The translations under genes and the position numbers were made by a program. DNA of 64,000 nucleotides. Source: Rhizobium sp. P32RR-XVIII. GTDB taxonomy: Bacteria; Pseudomonadota; Alphaproteobacteria; Rhizobiales; Rhizobiaceae. How positions within the stretch are numbered: position 1 is the first letter of the stretch; every line of letters starts with the position of its first letter. Shown here one piece after another: positions 18,053 through 27,480 of this stretch. The stretch spans positions 24,359 to 88,358 of the forward strand of contig NZ_JABAIH010000018.1 in the NCBI RefSeq assembly GCF_012641395.1, given 5' to 3'. The notes under the pieces were generated by a model. That model was not told the DNA's origin, ran no database searches, and was given only the letters and a program-made list of their open reading frames with translations.

Positions 18053-18586
18053 TCAGACCGGGCCATCATACTCGCCACGCGCCGGATAATCTTTGGTGAT
18101 GGCAAAGTCGATCGCCTGCAGCAATTCCGAGAACACCGGACGCGCGAACGGCATAGTTTGAACCGCACCGTAATACAAAGTACCGTCCGGTCGAACGAGG
18201 AACACGCCTGGCTCCGAAAATAGCGGTGGCTCTTCGACGTTAATCGATGACTTTCCACGCGATGAGGAAATATAGAGTCCCCATTGGCGGGCAACCGGGA
18301 GCGGCAGCGAATATCCGAATCGCAGGTTGGTGCCGACCTTGCGCGCCATTTCCTGAGCGCGCTCGTGATCGTCAGAGCTGACGGCGATGACCTTTGTGCC
18401 GCGACGCTCATATTCGGGGATCAGCGATTCCAGGTCCCGCAGATACTTGAGGCAGACCGGGCAATGGAGACCGCGATAAAAGGATATCAACGTAAATAGC
18501 TTCGGTGCGTCGGCAGCGAGATCAAAGTCGCCATGAGCAAGGGTCGGCACGCGCAGTTCGGGAACTGGTCGACGAGGCAGCAGCAT
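18053..18586 (-). CDS. AhpC/TSA-family peroxiredoxin-like protein
   Basis: A 177-residue thioredoxin-fold protein, probably cytosolic as it has no signal peptide. The active-site region reads FYRGLHCPVCLKYLRDL, a peroxiredoxin-type helix start with a Cys-x-x-Cys pair. VIAVSSDDHERAQEMA and GVFLVRPDGTLYY are the later core strands. It belongs to the peroxiredoxin-like group that reduces peroxides using thiols. GAGAAGAGA precedes ATG 18586. It stands between the GreA-like gene (same strand) and the DUF1003 gene, and fits the oxidative-stress content of this region. Confidence 0.88.
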   Translation of the reverse strand: MLLPRRPVPELRVPTLAHGDFDLAADAPKLFTLISFYRGLHCPVCLKYLRDLESLIPEYERRGTKVIAVSSDDHERAQEMARKVGTNLRFGYSLPLPVARQWGLYISSSRGKSSINVEEPPLFSEPGVFLVRPDGTLYYGAVQTMPFARPVFSELLQAIDFAITKDYPARGEYDGPV

Positions 18587-19123
18587 TCTCTTCTCCGTAG
18601 TTATCGCTTGGGTACGTTCTCAGTTCGAGCATTAGGGGTGACATGCGCCGTGCATGATGCCGGTCGTTGACTTCACTGCGGTTCAGACCTGCGCGACGTG
18701 CGCAAACGCCCATAACCCAGCCACTCGCAACCTGGGGCGAGACTACGTCGATGCCCTTTCGCTGGGAAATGTCCGACTGTTATGGTTTCTATTCCCGCGC
18801 GTTACGGTGCGGATGGCGTCGCCGCGACGATGGTTTCTGTGCCTGTCGGGGTACAGGGCCGATCGCGTCCGCGATTTCTGCGCTGTGCGTTTCCAGTGTC
18901 GGGGCATCGACGCTGACTTCGCGGAGCATTCCTACCGGTTATGGATACGATAGCTTTACCCGAATGGTCGCCGAATTTATTTTCTGAACGTACCGCTGGG
19001 ATAGACGCGGCACTGAGATCTCCCACGAAGACCGAAGACCAAATCTTACTATGTGCCAGCGACGCGTCCGCCGCGCGGGCGAGGAGCAGAGCCATTAAAA
19101 CCGTAGAACCGGAAATCGACAAC
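18587..19123. other. Intergenic region upstream of the DUF1003 gene
   Basis: About 540 bases between divergent genes. The DUF1003 frame is open from 18941, but the part before 19124 does not look like the family. No other frame has a convincing start. Promoters for both flanking genes should be here but were not recognised. Confidence 0.4.
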
Positions 19124-19660
19124 ATGGAGCCCACTGAGCATGAACTGCTCGCCGAATTGCGGCGGCTGCGCCGGTCATTGCGCTTTCATCCGGCCGACCT
19201 GGGCGATCCGATGGAGCCGCTTTCAGTCGGTCAACGCGTTGCGGACTCGGTTGCAAGCGTCATGGGCTCCTGGAAGTTTATCATTGTCCAGACCGTCCTC
19301 CTCGTTGCATGGATTTCGATCAACCTCGTCGCCGCGGCGAGGAGTTGGGACCCCTATCCGTTCATCCTGTTGAACCTGGCGCTCTCATTTCAAGCCGCCT
19401 ATGCTGCGCCGATCATCATGATGAGTCAGAACAGGCAGCAAGATATCGACCGAAGAGCGGCCGAAAACGACTATAAGATCAACGTCAAGGCCGAACTAGA
19501 AATCGAGCTCTTGCATGAGAAGATAGATGAGCTTCGAGCGCAGGAGGTGCTTCGACTGTCCGAGGCCGTTAGCTCTCTGACTGATCTACTTCTGCAGACG
19601 AGGCAGTCTGGCCGAACAGGCTTTGCCGGAGCCGTCGAACAAGAGGACGCCACTTCATAG
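19124..19660 (+). CDS. DUF1003 inner-membrane protein
   Basis: A 178-residue protein with the DUF1003 pattern. After an N-terminal charged helix (LLAELRRLRRSLRFH) and VGQRVADSVASVMGSWKFII come two transmembrane helices, about residues 55-70 (VQTVLLVAWISINLVA) and 80-100 (ILLNLALSFQAAYAAPIIMM). Then SQNRQQDIDRRAAENDYKIN leads into a cytoplasmic coiled coil (ELEIELLHEKIDELRAQEV). The role of the family is unknown. The frame is open from 18941, but ATG 19124 fits the usual family start. No signal peptide is present. Confidence 0.85.
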   Translation: MEPTEHELLAELRRLRRSLRFHPADLGDPMEPLSVGQRVADSVASVMGSWKFIIVQTVLLVAWISINLVAAARSWDPYPFILLNLALSFQAAYAAPIIMMSQNRQQDIDRRAAENDYKINVKAELEIELLHEKIDELRAQEVLRLSEAVSSLTDLLLQTRQSGRTGFAGAVEQEDATS

Positions 19661-19851
19661 CCGGCACTTCAACACTGCCGCAACCAAGCATCAGCGCTAT
19701 TTGATGCCCAAGATCAGGCTCGCTTGATAGCGAGCCGCAGACTCAGCTGACTCCCGATCTTAGCGAACAGCACCGGACTTCCGCGCGCTAGTCTTTTTTG
19801 CGTCCCCAGTGCCCGGAAATCATGCACTTGTGGGGCATTCGCTCCGATTCA

Positions 19852-20127
19852 CTACGGGTTTGACGCGGCCAATCGAAACCCCAAGACAAAGTCTCTCACT
19901 TTTTCCGCGGACATCTCGCATGGTTTGAGAGATGCGTTGCCCGATCCCAGACGATATAGGTTGAAACTGACAATGTCTGTTCCGGCCAATTCTCGCGCAA
20001 ACAGACTGTTACGTCGTCCATCGTCGGATCGGCGAAGGCTCACACCATAGCGCCGTCCCTCGTAGATCCCTTCGCTGTAGCCCTCAGGGAGTGCTCCTAG
20101 CGCCGCCTCGAAATCAACACTTTCCAT
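19852..20127 (-). CDS. Small hypothetical protein
   Basis: A 91-residue protein with balanced composition, starting at ATG 20127 with GGGAG about 10 nt upstream. It begins MESVDFEAALGALPEG and has strand-like segments (EGIYEGRRYGVSLRRS, DIVSFNLYRLGSG) and a C-terminal helix (SAEKVRDFVLGFRL), suggesting a small alpha/beta fold. The frame is open to 20220, but the extra N-terminus overlaps the repeated leader element at 20201. I do not recognise a named family. It is divergent from the oxidoreductase at 20315. Confidence 0.6.
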   Translation of the reverse strand: MESVDFEAALGALPEGYSEGIYEGRRYGVSLRRSDDGRRNSLFARELAGTDIVSFNLYRLGSGNASLKPCEMSAEKVRDFVLGFRLAASNP

Positions 20128-20200
20128 CCAGCTAACGCTCCCTTTCGACGTGCGAAGCATATGTTTGCACCGCCCGTCGTTTTTTGCGCGCCACCTAGAT

Positions 20201-20314
20201 GGCATCGATTCCATAACCACAGGTCCCTAGACCATCGAATTTCGCAGTCGTATTTTCGGACGTCTGCAAAGAAATTCGAAAGATGACCACATACCACACA
20301 CAGGAAGGCGGACG
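20201..20314 (+). promoter_or_regulatory. Shared upstream element, copy 1 (before oxidoreductase at 20315)
   Basis: The 114 bases before ATG 20315 match, over nearly their whole length, the leader of the paralogous gene at 62705-63622. The first part, GGCATCGATTCCATAACCAC, is also found at 32858. A promoter-like pair follows (CTAGAC, 17 bases, GTATTT at about 20250). The ribosome binding site AGGAAGG is just before the start. The core ATCGAYTCCATRRCS recurs six times in the window, always toward a downstream gene, suggesting an operator. Confidence 0.7.
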
Positions 20315-21232
20315 ATGAAGGCAATCGTGGTAACGGATCAGGCTGCTGGAACGGGCGGGATGAAGCTGATGCAGCGGCCCGAGCCGCAGGCAGCGATAAA
20401 CGACGTCGTCGTTCAGATTCATGCGTCGGGATTCGTGCCTACCGAGCTGACGTGGCCCTCGACCTGGACCGATCGCCGCGACCGTGACCGAACACCATCG
20501 ATCCCCGGCCACGAGCTCGCCGGAGTGGTCACGGCCCTCGGCTATGGCACGACGGGACTGTCGGTCGGACAGCGTGTGTTCGGCCTCGCCGACTGGCATC
20601 GCGACGGCACCCTGGCGGAGTTTGTGGCGATCGAGGCACGCAACCTTGCGCCGCTGCCGGGCGACGTCGACTTCACGGTGGGCGCCAGCCTGCCGATCTC
20701 GGGCCTGACGGCATGGCAGGGACTGTTCCAGCACGGCCGTCTTCAGGCGGGGCAGAGCGTTCTCGCGCACGGCGCGGCCGGCGCAGTCGGGACGATGGTG
20801 ACGCAGCTCGCGCGTGAGGCCGGCGCCTATGTCATCGGCACCGGACGCGCCGCCGACCGTCAGAAGGTCCTCGACTTCGGCGCGCAGGAGTTCGTCGACC
20901 TCGACAATGACGTCCTCGAAGACATCGGCGCAGTCGATCTGGTCTTCGACGTCATTGGCGGCGACATCCAGAAGCGGTCCGCAGGCTTGATTCGAGCCGG
21001 AGGAACGCTGGTGACCATCGTCGGGCCAGCCGAGGCGCGGCCTGCCGACGGCCTTGCGGTCGATTTCGTTGTCGAGTCCGATCGTGCTCAACTGAGTGAG
21101 ATCGTCCAGCGGGTGCGGGACGGACGACTGCGGACGAACATCGGCAACATCGCGACCTTTGACGAAGCCGTCGCCGCTTTCAATCCGACCGAGCGGCGCA
21201 CGGGAAAGACGGTCATCCGCGTTCGTCCGTGA
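20315..21232 (+). CDS. NADP-dependent oxidoreductase, zinc-independent MDR/quinone reductase type
   Basis: A 305-residue medium-chain dehydrogenase. It has a GroES-like N-terminal domain (AAINDVVVQIHASGFVPTEL, then PGHELAGVVTALG) and a nucleotide-binding domain (HGAAGAVGTMVTQLAREAGA, then IGTGRAADRQKVLDFGAQEF). The structural and catalytic zinc ligands of alcohol dehydrogenases are absent, as in quinone oxidoreductases. ATG 20315 follows AGGAAGG. A near-identical paralogue of exactly the same length lies at 62705-63622 (about 85% identical by eye), and both carry the same leader. It likely reduces quinones or enones with NADPH; the exact substrate is unknown. Confidence 0.92.
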   Translation: MKAIVVTDQAAGTGGMKLMQRPEPQAAINDVVVQIHASGFVPTELTWPSTWTDRRDRDRTPSIPGHELAGVVTALGYGTTGLSVGQRVFGLADWHRDGTLAEFVAIEARNLAPLPGDVDFTVGASLPISGLTAWQGLFQHGRLQAGQSVLAHGAAGAVGTMVTQLAREAGAYVIGTGRAADRQKVLDFGAQEFVDLDNDVLEDIGAVDLVFDVIGGDIQKRSAGLIRAGGTLVTIVGPAEARPADGLAVDFVVESDRAQLSEIVQRVRDGRLRTNIGNIATFDEAVAAFNPTERRTGKTVIRVRP

Positions 21233-21507
21233 GGACTTGGCGAGGGCGAGCAGTTCCGCCCTCCTCGTTGATGATCGTCGCTGGTTGGTCCAGTCCGGCG
21301 CCGGTGAAGCGGCGCAACATGAAATCGACTAGGCCGGCGCGTTTCGGAAAGCGATCGTAACTGGGTCCAACCGCATGTGATGCCGACTGCTTTTGGACGC
21401 TTGAACACGGCTTCGGGATTCCTCTGACGCGAGCTTGCTTTAACCTCGTGTTGGATCGCGACCTTCAGTCTTCGGTAGTCGGTGCAAAACTCTTGAGAGG
21501 CCTTGCA

Positions 21508-22785
21508 ATGAAAACTTCGCAGCTCTTCCAGACGGCGCTAGAGCCAGATGACCTTCAGACTTTCTTTCACGACGTTCGTCAGACCAGCGAAAGACTGGGT
21601 GAACCACTTTCGGATGCCGATGCGACAGTACAGTCCATGCCCGACGCGAGTCCGGCTAAATGGCACCTCGCACATACGACCTGGTTCTTCGAGGCGATGG
21701 TGCTCAAGCCGTTTGTCCCGGCGTACAAAACCTTTGATGAGGATTTCAACTTTCTCTTCAACTCGTATTACGAAACGCTCGGGGCGCGGCAGCCACGGCC
21801 GCGACGTGGGATGATCACACGGCCGGCGTTGAGCCACATCCTGGACTATCGGAAGCATGTCGACGATGCCCTCGATGCGTTACTGCGCACGAGCCCAGGC
21901 CGGCGCGTTGCAGAGCTGGTCGAGCTCGGCTGTCATCATGAGCAGCAACATCAGGAACTCTTGCTCACCGACATCTTGCATCTCTTCGCTCAGAATCCAC
22001 TTCATCCGGCTTATCGTGATCCTGGGCCTGTCACCGTGGAGACTGCTGTTCTACCTCCGCTCTCCTTCACCGAGTTCGACGAGGCGATCGTTGAGATTGG
22101 CCATGGATCCGTTGGATTCGCCTACGATAGCGAAGGTCCGCGACATCGCGCCCTGGTCGAACCTTTCCGGCTCGCCAATCGCCTTGTCACGAATGCCGAG
22201 TGGGCGGACTTCATCGATGACGGCGGCTATAAGAAATCGCTCCTATGGCTGTCAGAGGGTTGGGCAAAAGTGCAGGCCGAAGGATGGTCCCAACCTCTCT
22301 ACTGGGAGGAGCGCGGCGGACAAAACTGGACGATGACGCTCAGAGGTTTCCAACCCCTCGATCCCACCGCGCCGGTCACTCACATAAGCTACTTTGAGGC
22401 GGACGCGTTCGCGACATGGTCCGGAAAGCGACTTCCAACGGAGGTCGAGTGGGAAACCGCGGCTCAGGGGATCGCGATCGAGGGCAATTTCCTCGACACG
22501 CATCGTCTTCGTCCCAAGCCGGCATCACCTCATGTTGGTGGTCTTCAACAGATGTTCGGGGATGTCTGGGAGTGGACCCGCAGCGCGTTCTTGCCATATC
22601 CGCGGTTTCGCACGGTAGAGGGCGCTGTTGGCGAGTACAACGGCAAATTCATGTCAGGCCAATTCGTGCTTCGCGGGGGCTCCTGCGTAACCCCGCCAGG
22701 GCATATGCGCGCGAGCTACCGAAACTTCTTCCCCGGGCATGCTCGATGGCAGTTTTCGGGGCTGAGGCTCGCTGAGGACGCGTAA
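21508..22785 (+). CDS. egtB: Ergothioneine biosynthesis protein EgtB (iron-dependent sulfoxide synthase)
   Basis: A cytosolic non-haem iron enzyme joining trimethylhistidine (hercynine) to a thiol with oxygen. The 425-aa protein has an N-terminal DinB-like domain with the iron ligands: His in KWHLAHTTWFFE, and the His-x3-His-x-Glu motif in LGCHHEQQHQELLL. A formylglycine-generating-enzyme-like domain follows from about residue 205 (NRLVTNAEWADFID, GKRLPTEVEWETAA, FGDVWEWTRSAF, RGGSCVTP). ATG 21508 is chosen over 21448 because GAGAGG precedes it and the family starts there. Its partner egtD lies 3.3 kb away on the other strand, not in an operon. Confidence 0.93.
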   Translation: MKTSQLFQTALEPDDLQTFFHDVRQTSERLGEPLSDADATVQSMPDASPAKWHLAHTTWFFEAMVLKPFVPAYKTFDEDFNFLFNSYYETLGARQPRPRRGMITRPALSHILDYRKHVDDALDALLRTSPGRRVAELVELGCHHEQQHQELLLTDILHLFAQNPLHPAYRDPGPVTVETAVLPPLSFTEFDEAIVEIGHGSVGFAYDSEGPRHRALVEPFRLANRLVTNAEWADFIDDGGYKKSLLWLSEGWAKVQAEGWSQPLYWEERGGQNWTMTLRGFQPLDPTAPVTHISYFEADAFATWSGKRLPTEVEWETAAQGIAIEGNFLDTHRLRPKPASPHVGGLQQMFGDVWEWTRSAFLPYPRFRTVEGAVGEYNGKFMSGQFVLRGGSCVTPPGHMRASYRNFFPGHARWQFSGLRLAEDA

Positions 22786-22832
22786 AAGGCCGGCGAGCCG
22801 AGACGTGTTGATCCAATCTGAAGGAGACACCC

Positions 22833-23087
22833 ATGACCAAACAACAGATCGTTCCCGCCATGGAAGTGATCGGCGCCGACGGCGTCCATGTAGGCACCGT
22901 CGACGCTATTGTCGATGGCCGCATCAAACTGACAAAGCGCGATAGTGGTGAGGGCAGTCACAAGGGGCACGATCATTTTATCGATCTCGGCTTGGTCGCC
23001 ATCGTGGAGGGCAAGCAAGTCCGCCTTTCGGCGAACGCAGCCGTAGCCATCACCTTCGAGGAAGAGAAATCACGTAACCCGGTTTGA
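22833..23087 (+). CDS. DUF2171 small protein
   Basis: An 84-residue protein with AAGGAG before ATG 22833. The sequence MEVIGADGVHVGTVDAIVDG followed by RIKLTKRDSG and HKGHDHFIDLGLVAIVEGKQ is typical of DUF2171, a small beta-barrel related to PRC-barrel proteins. These are often found in stress-related loci of alphaproteobacteria; no biochemical role is known. It lies 47 bases after egtB and 78 bases before tal, so all three may share a transcript. Confidence 0.85.
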   Translation: MTKQQIVPAMEVIGADGVHVGTVDAIVDGRIKLTKRDSGEGSHKGHDHFIDLGLVAIVEGKQVRLSANAAVAITFEEEKSRNPV

Positions 23088-23165
23088 CCGCGCATTCGCG
23101 AACGACGGTTTCCGGGGCCGACGACGGGCTCGCACCAAAACCGACGGCGCGGAAAGGAAATGAAC

Positions 23166-24195
23166 ATGACATCAAAACTTGAACAGTTGCGCACGATGTC
23201 GACGATTGTCGCCGATACCGGTGATCTGGAGGCCGTCAGCGCGGCTGAAGCCAGTGGATTGCACCACGAACCCGACCATCGTCCTCAAAGCCATAGAAAG
23301 CGAGCCTTACAAGGAGGTCGTCCAAGAAGCGCTGTCATGGGGACGTAAGTGTAGCGGCGACCCGTCGCGCATTGCGGCAGCTACCGCAGATCGCTTGGCG
23401 ATTTCTGTCGGGATCGAGCTTTTGCGCCGCGTGCCCGGATACGTCTCGACGGAAGTTGACGCCAACCTCTCCTTCAATGTCGCGGCCTCAATCGCTAAGG
23501 CTCGCCAAATCATAGCCGACTACGAGCAACGCGGTGTCCAGCGCGACCGGGTGCTTATCAAGCTCGCCGCGACGTGGGAAGGGATACGCGCAGCCGAGAT
23601 CCTGCAGCGGGAGGGCGTGTCGTGCAACATGACGCTCTTGCTGAACCGCGCACAGGCCATCGCGAGCGCCGATGCCGGGGCATTCCTGATCTCGCCGTTC
23701 GTAGGGCGCATTTATGACTGGCACAAGAAAGCCGAAGGCAGGGATTTCACGGCCAAGGAAGACCCAGGTGTCCGATCCGTTCGTGACATCTACAATCATT
23801 TCAAGACCGAAGGCATTGAAACGATCGTCATGGCCGCATCATTCAGGAATATCGGTCAAATTCAGGCACTTGCCGGCTGCGACCGACTTACGATCGCGCC
23901 AAATCTCCTGGATGCCCTGGAATCGAACAGCGATCACCTTGAGAGAGCACTTTCGCCCGGCGCGCATCCCGAGCAACCGCTGCGGCAGCCGGCGGATGCC
24001 ATTTGCCACTGGTTTGTCAGCGAGGACGCGGTCGACATCAAGCATCCGGCGCCTAATGCGCCGATCGATGAGGTGACCTTCCGCTGGATCATGAACGAAG
24101 ATGCGATGGCAACCGAGAAATTGGCCGAGGGCATCCGCATATTCGCACGAGACCTGCAGGAACTGCGCACCCGAATTGGCAGGCAGCTCCAATAG
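23166..24195 (+). pseudogene. tal: Transaldolase, broken by a one-base frameshift near the start
   Basis: Starting at ATG 23166 (AAAGGAA upstream) the protein reads MTSKLEQLRTMSTIVADTGD then LEAVS. After this the transaldolase sequence (RLKPVDCTTNPTIVLKAI and onward) continues in the +1 frame. One extra base, about 23241 in AGCGCGGCTG, explains the shift. The rest is intact to the stop at 24195, with the Schiff-base lysine in VLIKLAATWEG and the phosphate-binding ISPFVGRIYDWHKK. The repaired protein would be about 343 aa, TalB-like, acting in the non-oxidative pentose phosphate pathway with the transketolase at 13455. It may be a true mutation or a sequencing error; no slippery site suggests programmed frameshifting. 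Confidence 0.88.
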
Positions 24196-24290
24196 TCGGC
24201 CTTAGGACGTTCCATAAGGCGACGACCGCCCCAACCGAACGGTTTCAGCCCGGGCTATATCGGCTATTATCGCATGGAGAGGAATGAGAA

Positions 24291-24572
24291 ATGGCAGTCG
24301 CGACATGGAACGGCACAGTGATAGCGAAATCGGACAAGACCGTTGTCGTCGAAGGCAACCACTACTTTCCGCCTGAATCCGTCAATACACAATATCTTAA
24401 GCAGAGTGCGACGACCAGCCGGTGTCCATGGAAGGGCCTTGCGAACTACTATTCGCTTATCGTCGATGGCAAAACCAATGAAGACGCGGCATGGTATTAC
24501 GCGGATCCCTCCGATGCTGCAGCGCCCATCAAAGGTTACATCGCATTCTGGAAAGGTGTGGATGTAAGGTGA
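24291..24572 (+). CDS. DUF427 protein
   Basis: A 93-residue protein matching DUF427: TVVVEGNHYFPPESVN, then TSRCPWKGLANYYSLIVDG, then DAAWYYADPSDAAAPIKGYI and AFWKGVDV. The family forms a small beta-tent fold of unknown function, and the Cys-Pro-Trp-Lys-Gly motif is typical. GAGAGGAATGAG precedes ATG 24291. It lies 95 bases after tal on the same strand and faces the AraC gene at 24794. An ACTGATC/GATCAGT hairpin near 24753 lies between the convergent genes. Confidence 0.88.
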   Translation: MAVATWNGTVIAKSDKTVVVEGNHYFPPESVNTQYLKQSATTSRCPWKGLANYYSLIVDGKTNEDAAWYYADPSDAAAPIKGYIAFWKGVDVR

Positions 24573-24793
24573 TAGACTGACCGCCTTCGTCACCTGGCTT
24601 TCTGATGAGACCGTTCGTGGGTGGCCAGACTGACCGCCTGACGCCATCGACACGTAAGGCGTCGCCTACCAGCTTCCAGCTGCGGCAGGGCTCGATCGCC
24701 TATGACTATGTAAGTGAACTTGATGTTCCGGACTTGACCGAGAATTTCTGAGGCACTGATCCTGAGATCAGTAAGACAAAGGCCCGACGGCGG

Positions 24794-25792
24794 CTAATCA
24801 CTCGGCGCGCCGCCGTCCTCGGTCTCATACGCAACTAAGACGCGTTTCGCTTCTGACCGATAGTCTGAAGGGTCGGTCCCGTAGTGCTGCCGGAAGGTTC
24901 GAGTGAAGCTGCTGCGGCTCTGATATCCCGCCTGAAGTGCGACTTGCTCGATGGACAGTGCGTTGGCAGCCAGCAGGCTCGCCGCATGCCGCATGCGAAG
25001 ACGTCTCAGGACAGACATCGCCGATTCACCGAATGCAGCCGTGAATCTCGCCATGAACGCCGAGCGGCTCAACCCAACCGATTTGCACAGGGTTTGAACG
25101 CTGAAGTCCGCCGCGGGACGTGATGCCATTTCCGCGAACGCGCGCGCTATCGGCGGGTCACTCAAAAGCGAAAAGCGCTCTACCCAAGCGTTTGACGAAG
25201 TCAGACAGCGACGAAGCAGGGTTAGCAGCACGAGCTTGAACAGCGCTGACGCCATCGGTCCCCGACCGATCTCATCCGTAGCGAGTTCAACCATCGCATA
25301 GCTCATCACCTGGTCGAGCTGGTCATACGCATCAAAGGTTTCAACTACCGGCGAAGCGAGCGAAGCAAAGAGATCCAGCCCCGGACCGTAAACCGCGTGG
25401 AAGCTACCGCAGACAAGCGAAAACGATGCCTCGTCTTCTCCGATCTCGTAGCGGTGCACGGAGCCGGGAACGAAGGTGCTTTTCTTGATGCTGCAGGCGG
25501 CAGAACGGGAGCGCCCGAATGATGAACCGTCCGCGACGACCTCGATTGACTTGTTCGCCGGCGCCACGACGAGCCTGTGCGGGACGAGATCGATTGCTGC
25601 TTCGCCATCGACGATGATCATGCCGGAGCCGGTAAGACCATAGTATATGGTCGGCAGATCGCCTCCCTCGATGTGGAGGTTGGCTCCTGCGGCGAACAGG
25701 CACTCGGACAACTGGGCCGACGCTACTTCCATCGTGCCCATCAGTTTGTCGAGATCAGCTCGCGATATTCGCCAAAGCGCTTCGCATCCCAC
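24794..25792 (-). CDS. AraC-family transcriptional regulator
   Basis: A 332-residue regulator. The N-terminal domain is of the AraC-binding-like (cupin) group with long beta segments (LPTIYYGLTGSGMIIVDGEA, FVPGSVHRYEI). The C-terminal part has two helix-turn-helix units, FSVQTLCKSVGLSRSAFMAR and LSIEQVALQAGYQSRSSFTR followed by FRQHYGTDPSDYR. The frame begins at GTG 25792; ATG codons at residues 18 and 21 are possible alternative starts with no better ribosome binding site. It is convergent with DUF427. Its target is not obvious. Confidence 0.88.
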   Translation of the reverse strand: MGCEALWRISRADLDKLMGTMEVASAQLSECLFAAGANLHIEGGDLPTIYYGLTGSGMIIVDGEAAIDLVPHRLVVAPANKSIEVVADGSSFGRSRSAACSIKKSTFVPGSVHRYEIGEDEASFSLVCGSFHAVYGPGLDLFASLASPVVETFDAYDQLDQVMSYAMVELATDEIGRGPMASALFKLVLLTLLRRCLTSSNAWVERFSLLSDPPIARAFAEMASRPAADFSVQTLCKSVGLSRSAFMARFTAAFGESAMSVLRRLRMRHAASLLAANALSIEQVALQAGYQSRSSFTRTFRQHYGTDPSDYRSEAKRVLVAYETEDGGAPSD

Positions 25793-26091
25793 GTCCAGAA
25801 AGCCTCACGGTGCATCAGCTCGACGGTCGGAGGCTCAGGACACCACTGTCTGACGCGGACGCTCCGCGCAGCGCGTCATGTGAACGGTTTTATGCGCTCC
25901 GGCTCGACTGGATTGTTGAGCATCAATAATTGCCATCACCCGAAATGAAGGCCGGTGCACAATCGCTCAGCTGGATGGTTCGGTGTAGCCTCAAGGCCCG
26001 AATATGATAATTTCAGTCAGCACATGAATGGGCAGCAAATAGGCCGTTTATGCTACCCATAGTGGATGAATTGCCATCTGAGGCTCGCGGT

Positions 26092-27045
26092 TTAGTAGCG
26101 AATGAGTCCGAACAGGCCGAATAACGCGTCCGCATCCTGCCAAGCCTCTGCAACCTTCCATCCTCCAGCGCGAGCAAGCCGCTCGAAGCTCTCCGCAGTA
26201 TATTTTCTGGAACTCTCCGTGTGGATGGTTTCCGACGTTCTGAAGAGGAACGTCTGCGCACAAAGAGTAACGCGCTGATCGCATAAGCTGACCAGATGCA
26301 TCTCTACGGCTTTCTCGATCTCGTTCCAGCGCGACACATGCTTGAACTGCTCTAAACGGAAGTCGCCGCCAAGCTCGGTGTTGATCCGCTCGAGGAGATT
26401 AAGGTTAAACGCGGCCGTCACGCCCGCGCGGTCGTCGTAAGCACGCAGAAGCGTATCTACGTTCTTCTGGAGATCGACACCGATAATGGCCCGTCCGCCA
26501 TCGCCCAAGTGACGTCCCATCTGCATAAGCAAAGCCTGCGCCTCGATCGTGTTCAAATTCCCCATCGTCGAGCCCGGGAAAAAACCTGTCCTGCGGCCAT
26601 CGGAGCCATCAAACGGAACCTCAAATACATCCAGGAAATTGCGCTCGATGGGGCGCACGCAGAGCGACGGGAAGCGCGAAGCAATCCTCTTCGACGTTTC
26701 CGCAAGGAAGGCGTCGGCGATATCGATCGGCACATAGCCGCGTGGGTCGCGCAGCCCTGCCAGCACAAGCTCCGTCTTAATGCCGGCTCCAGCACCATAC
26801 TCGATGAGAGTCGCGCCAGAGCCTATAAAATCGGCGATGTCCGCCTGCCGCTCCCGCAGGATCGAGGTTTCGGCTCGGGTCACGTAATACTCTTCGAGCT
26901 TGGTTATCTCTTCGAAAAGCGCAGATCCTCGCTCGTCGTATAACCAACGGCTCGGCAATGTCTTCACATCAGCCGATAATCCGGCGACCACATCTCGGGC
27001 AAATTCATTTTCAACAAGTTCGATGCTCTTATTTACATGATGCAT
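26092..27045 (-). CDS. egtD: L-histidine N(alpha)-methyltransferase EgtD
   Basis: A SAM-dependent enzyme that trimethylates histidine to hercynine, the first step of ergothioneine synthesis. The 317-aa protein contains LPSRWLYDERGSALFEEIT, the SAM-binding loop LIEYGAGAGIKTELVL, YVPIDIADAFLAET, the family signature FFPGSTMGNLN, and IIGVDLQKNVDTLLRAYDD. ATG 27045 is chosen over the upstream start at 27111 because GCGGAAAC precedes it and the family starts with such a short N-terminus. It pairs functionally with egtB at 21508, but the genes are on opposite strands and separated by five other genes. Confidence 0.93.
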   Translation of the reverse strand: MHHVNKSIELVENEFARDVVAGLSADVKTLPSRWLYDERGSALFEEITKLEEYYVTRAETSILRERQADIADFIGSGATLIEYGAGAGIKTELVLAGLRDPRGYVPIDIADAFLAETSKRIASRFPSLCVRPIERNFLDVFEVPFDGSDGRRTGFFPGSTMGNLNTIEAQALLMQMGRHLGDGGRAIIGVDLQKNVDTLLRAYDDRAGVTAAFNLNLLERINTELGGDFRLEQFKHVSRWNEIEKAVEMHLVSLCDQRVTLCAQTFLFRTSETIHTESSRKYTAESFERLARAGGWKVAEAWQDADALFGLFGLIRY

Positions 27046-27480
27046 AGTTTCCGCTTTCGGTGACGCAACAGAGGACGGCCGCGATGAAGTCACGGCCAAG
27101 TGCGTCACCATAGATTCTTGCCATGCACAGCGAGTCTACAATGCGTCTCCAATCGTCCGTGTGGACGACGCAACGCGTTGTCTACAGTCCGTCCTTGTAT
27201 GATTGTGGTTGGAGAAGAGGAGTTGTTTCGCCCAAAAATTCGCGGTCGTCCGCGCGATTCCGGAGTCGCGCCGACGATATCCACTGGCTATCGAAAGCAT
27301 GGCCAAATGGAATTTTCAATTCCATCCGGCACACTTGATACTCTTTCGTTCGCGATGCGCACGGCGAAAGACAAACCGCCGAAATTTGGGCGGATTGCCG
27401 AAACTTCGGCTAAAGAGGGAGCTCCTTTCGGCGCTGACAAGCCCGGCGCATGGCGGTATCGGACATGAATGGAGGGTAAC
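27046..27480. other. Divergent intergenic region between egtD and DUF1993
   Basis: About 435 bases without a supported gene. Frames that run through here and into the DUF1993 gene are not protein-like before 27481. The region should contain divergent promoters; none was recognised with confidence. Confidence 0.4.

Noticed and set aside
24753..24770. ACTGATC-CTGA-GATCAGT palindrome between DUF427 and AraC genes.
   Set aside because: Short stem and no T-run; could be a weak terminator or a chance palindrome.
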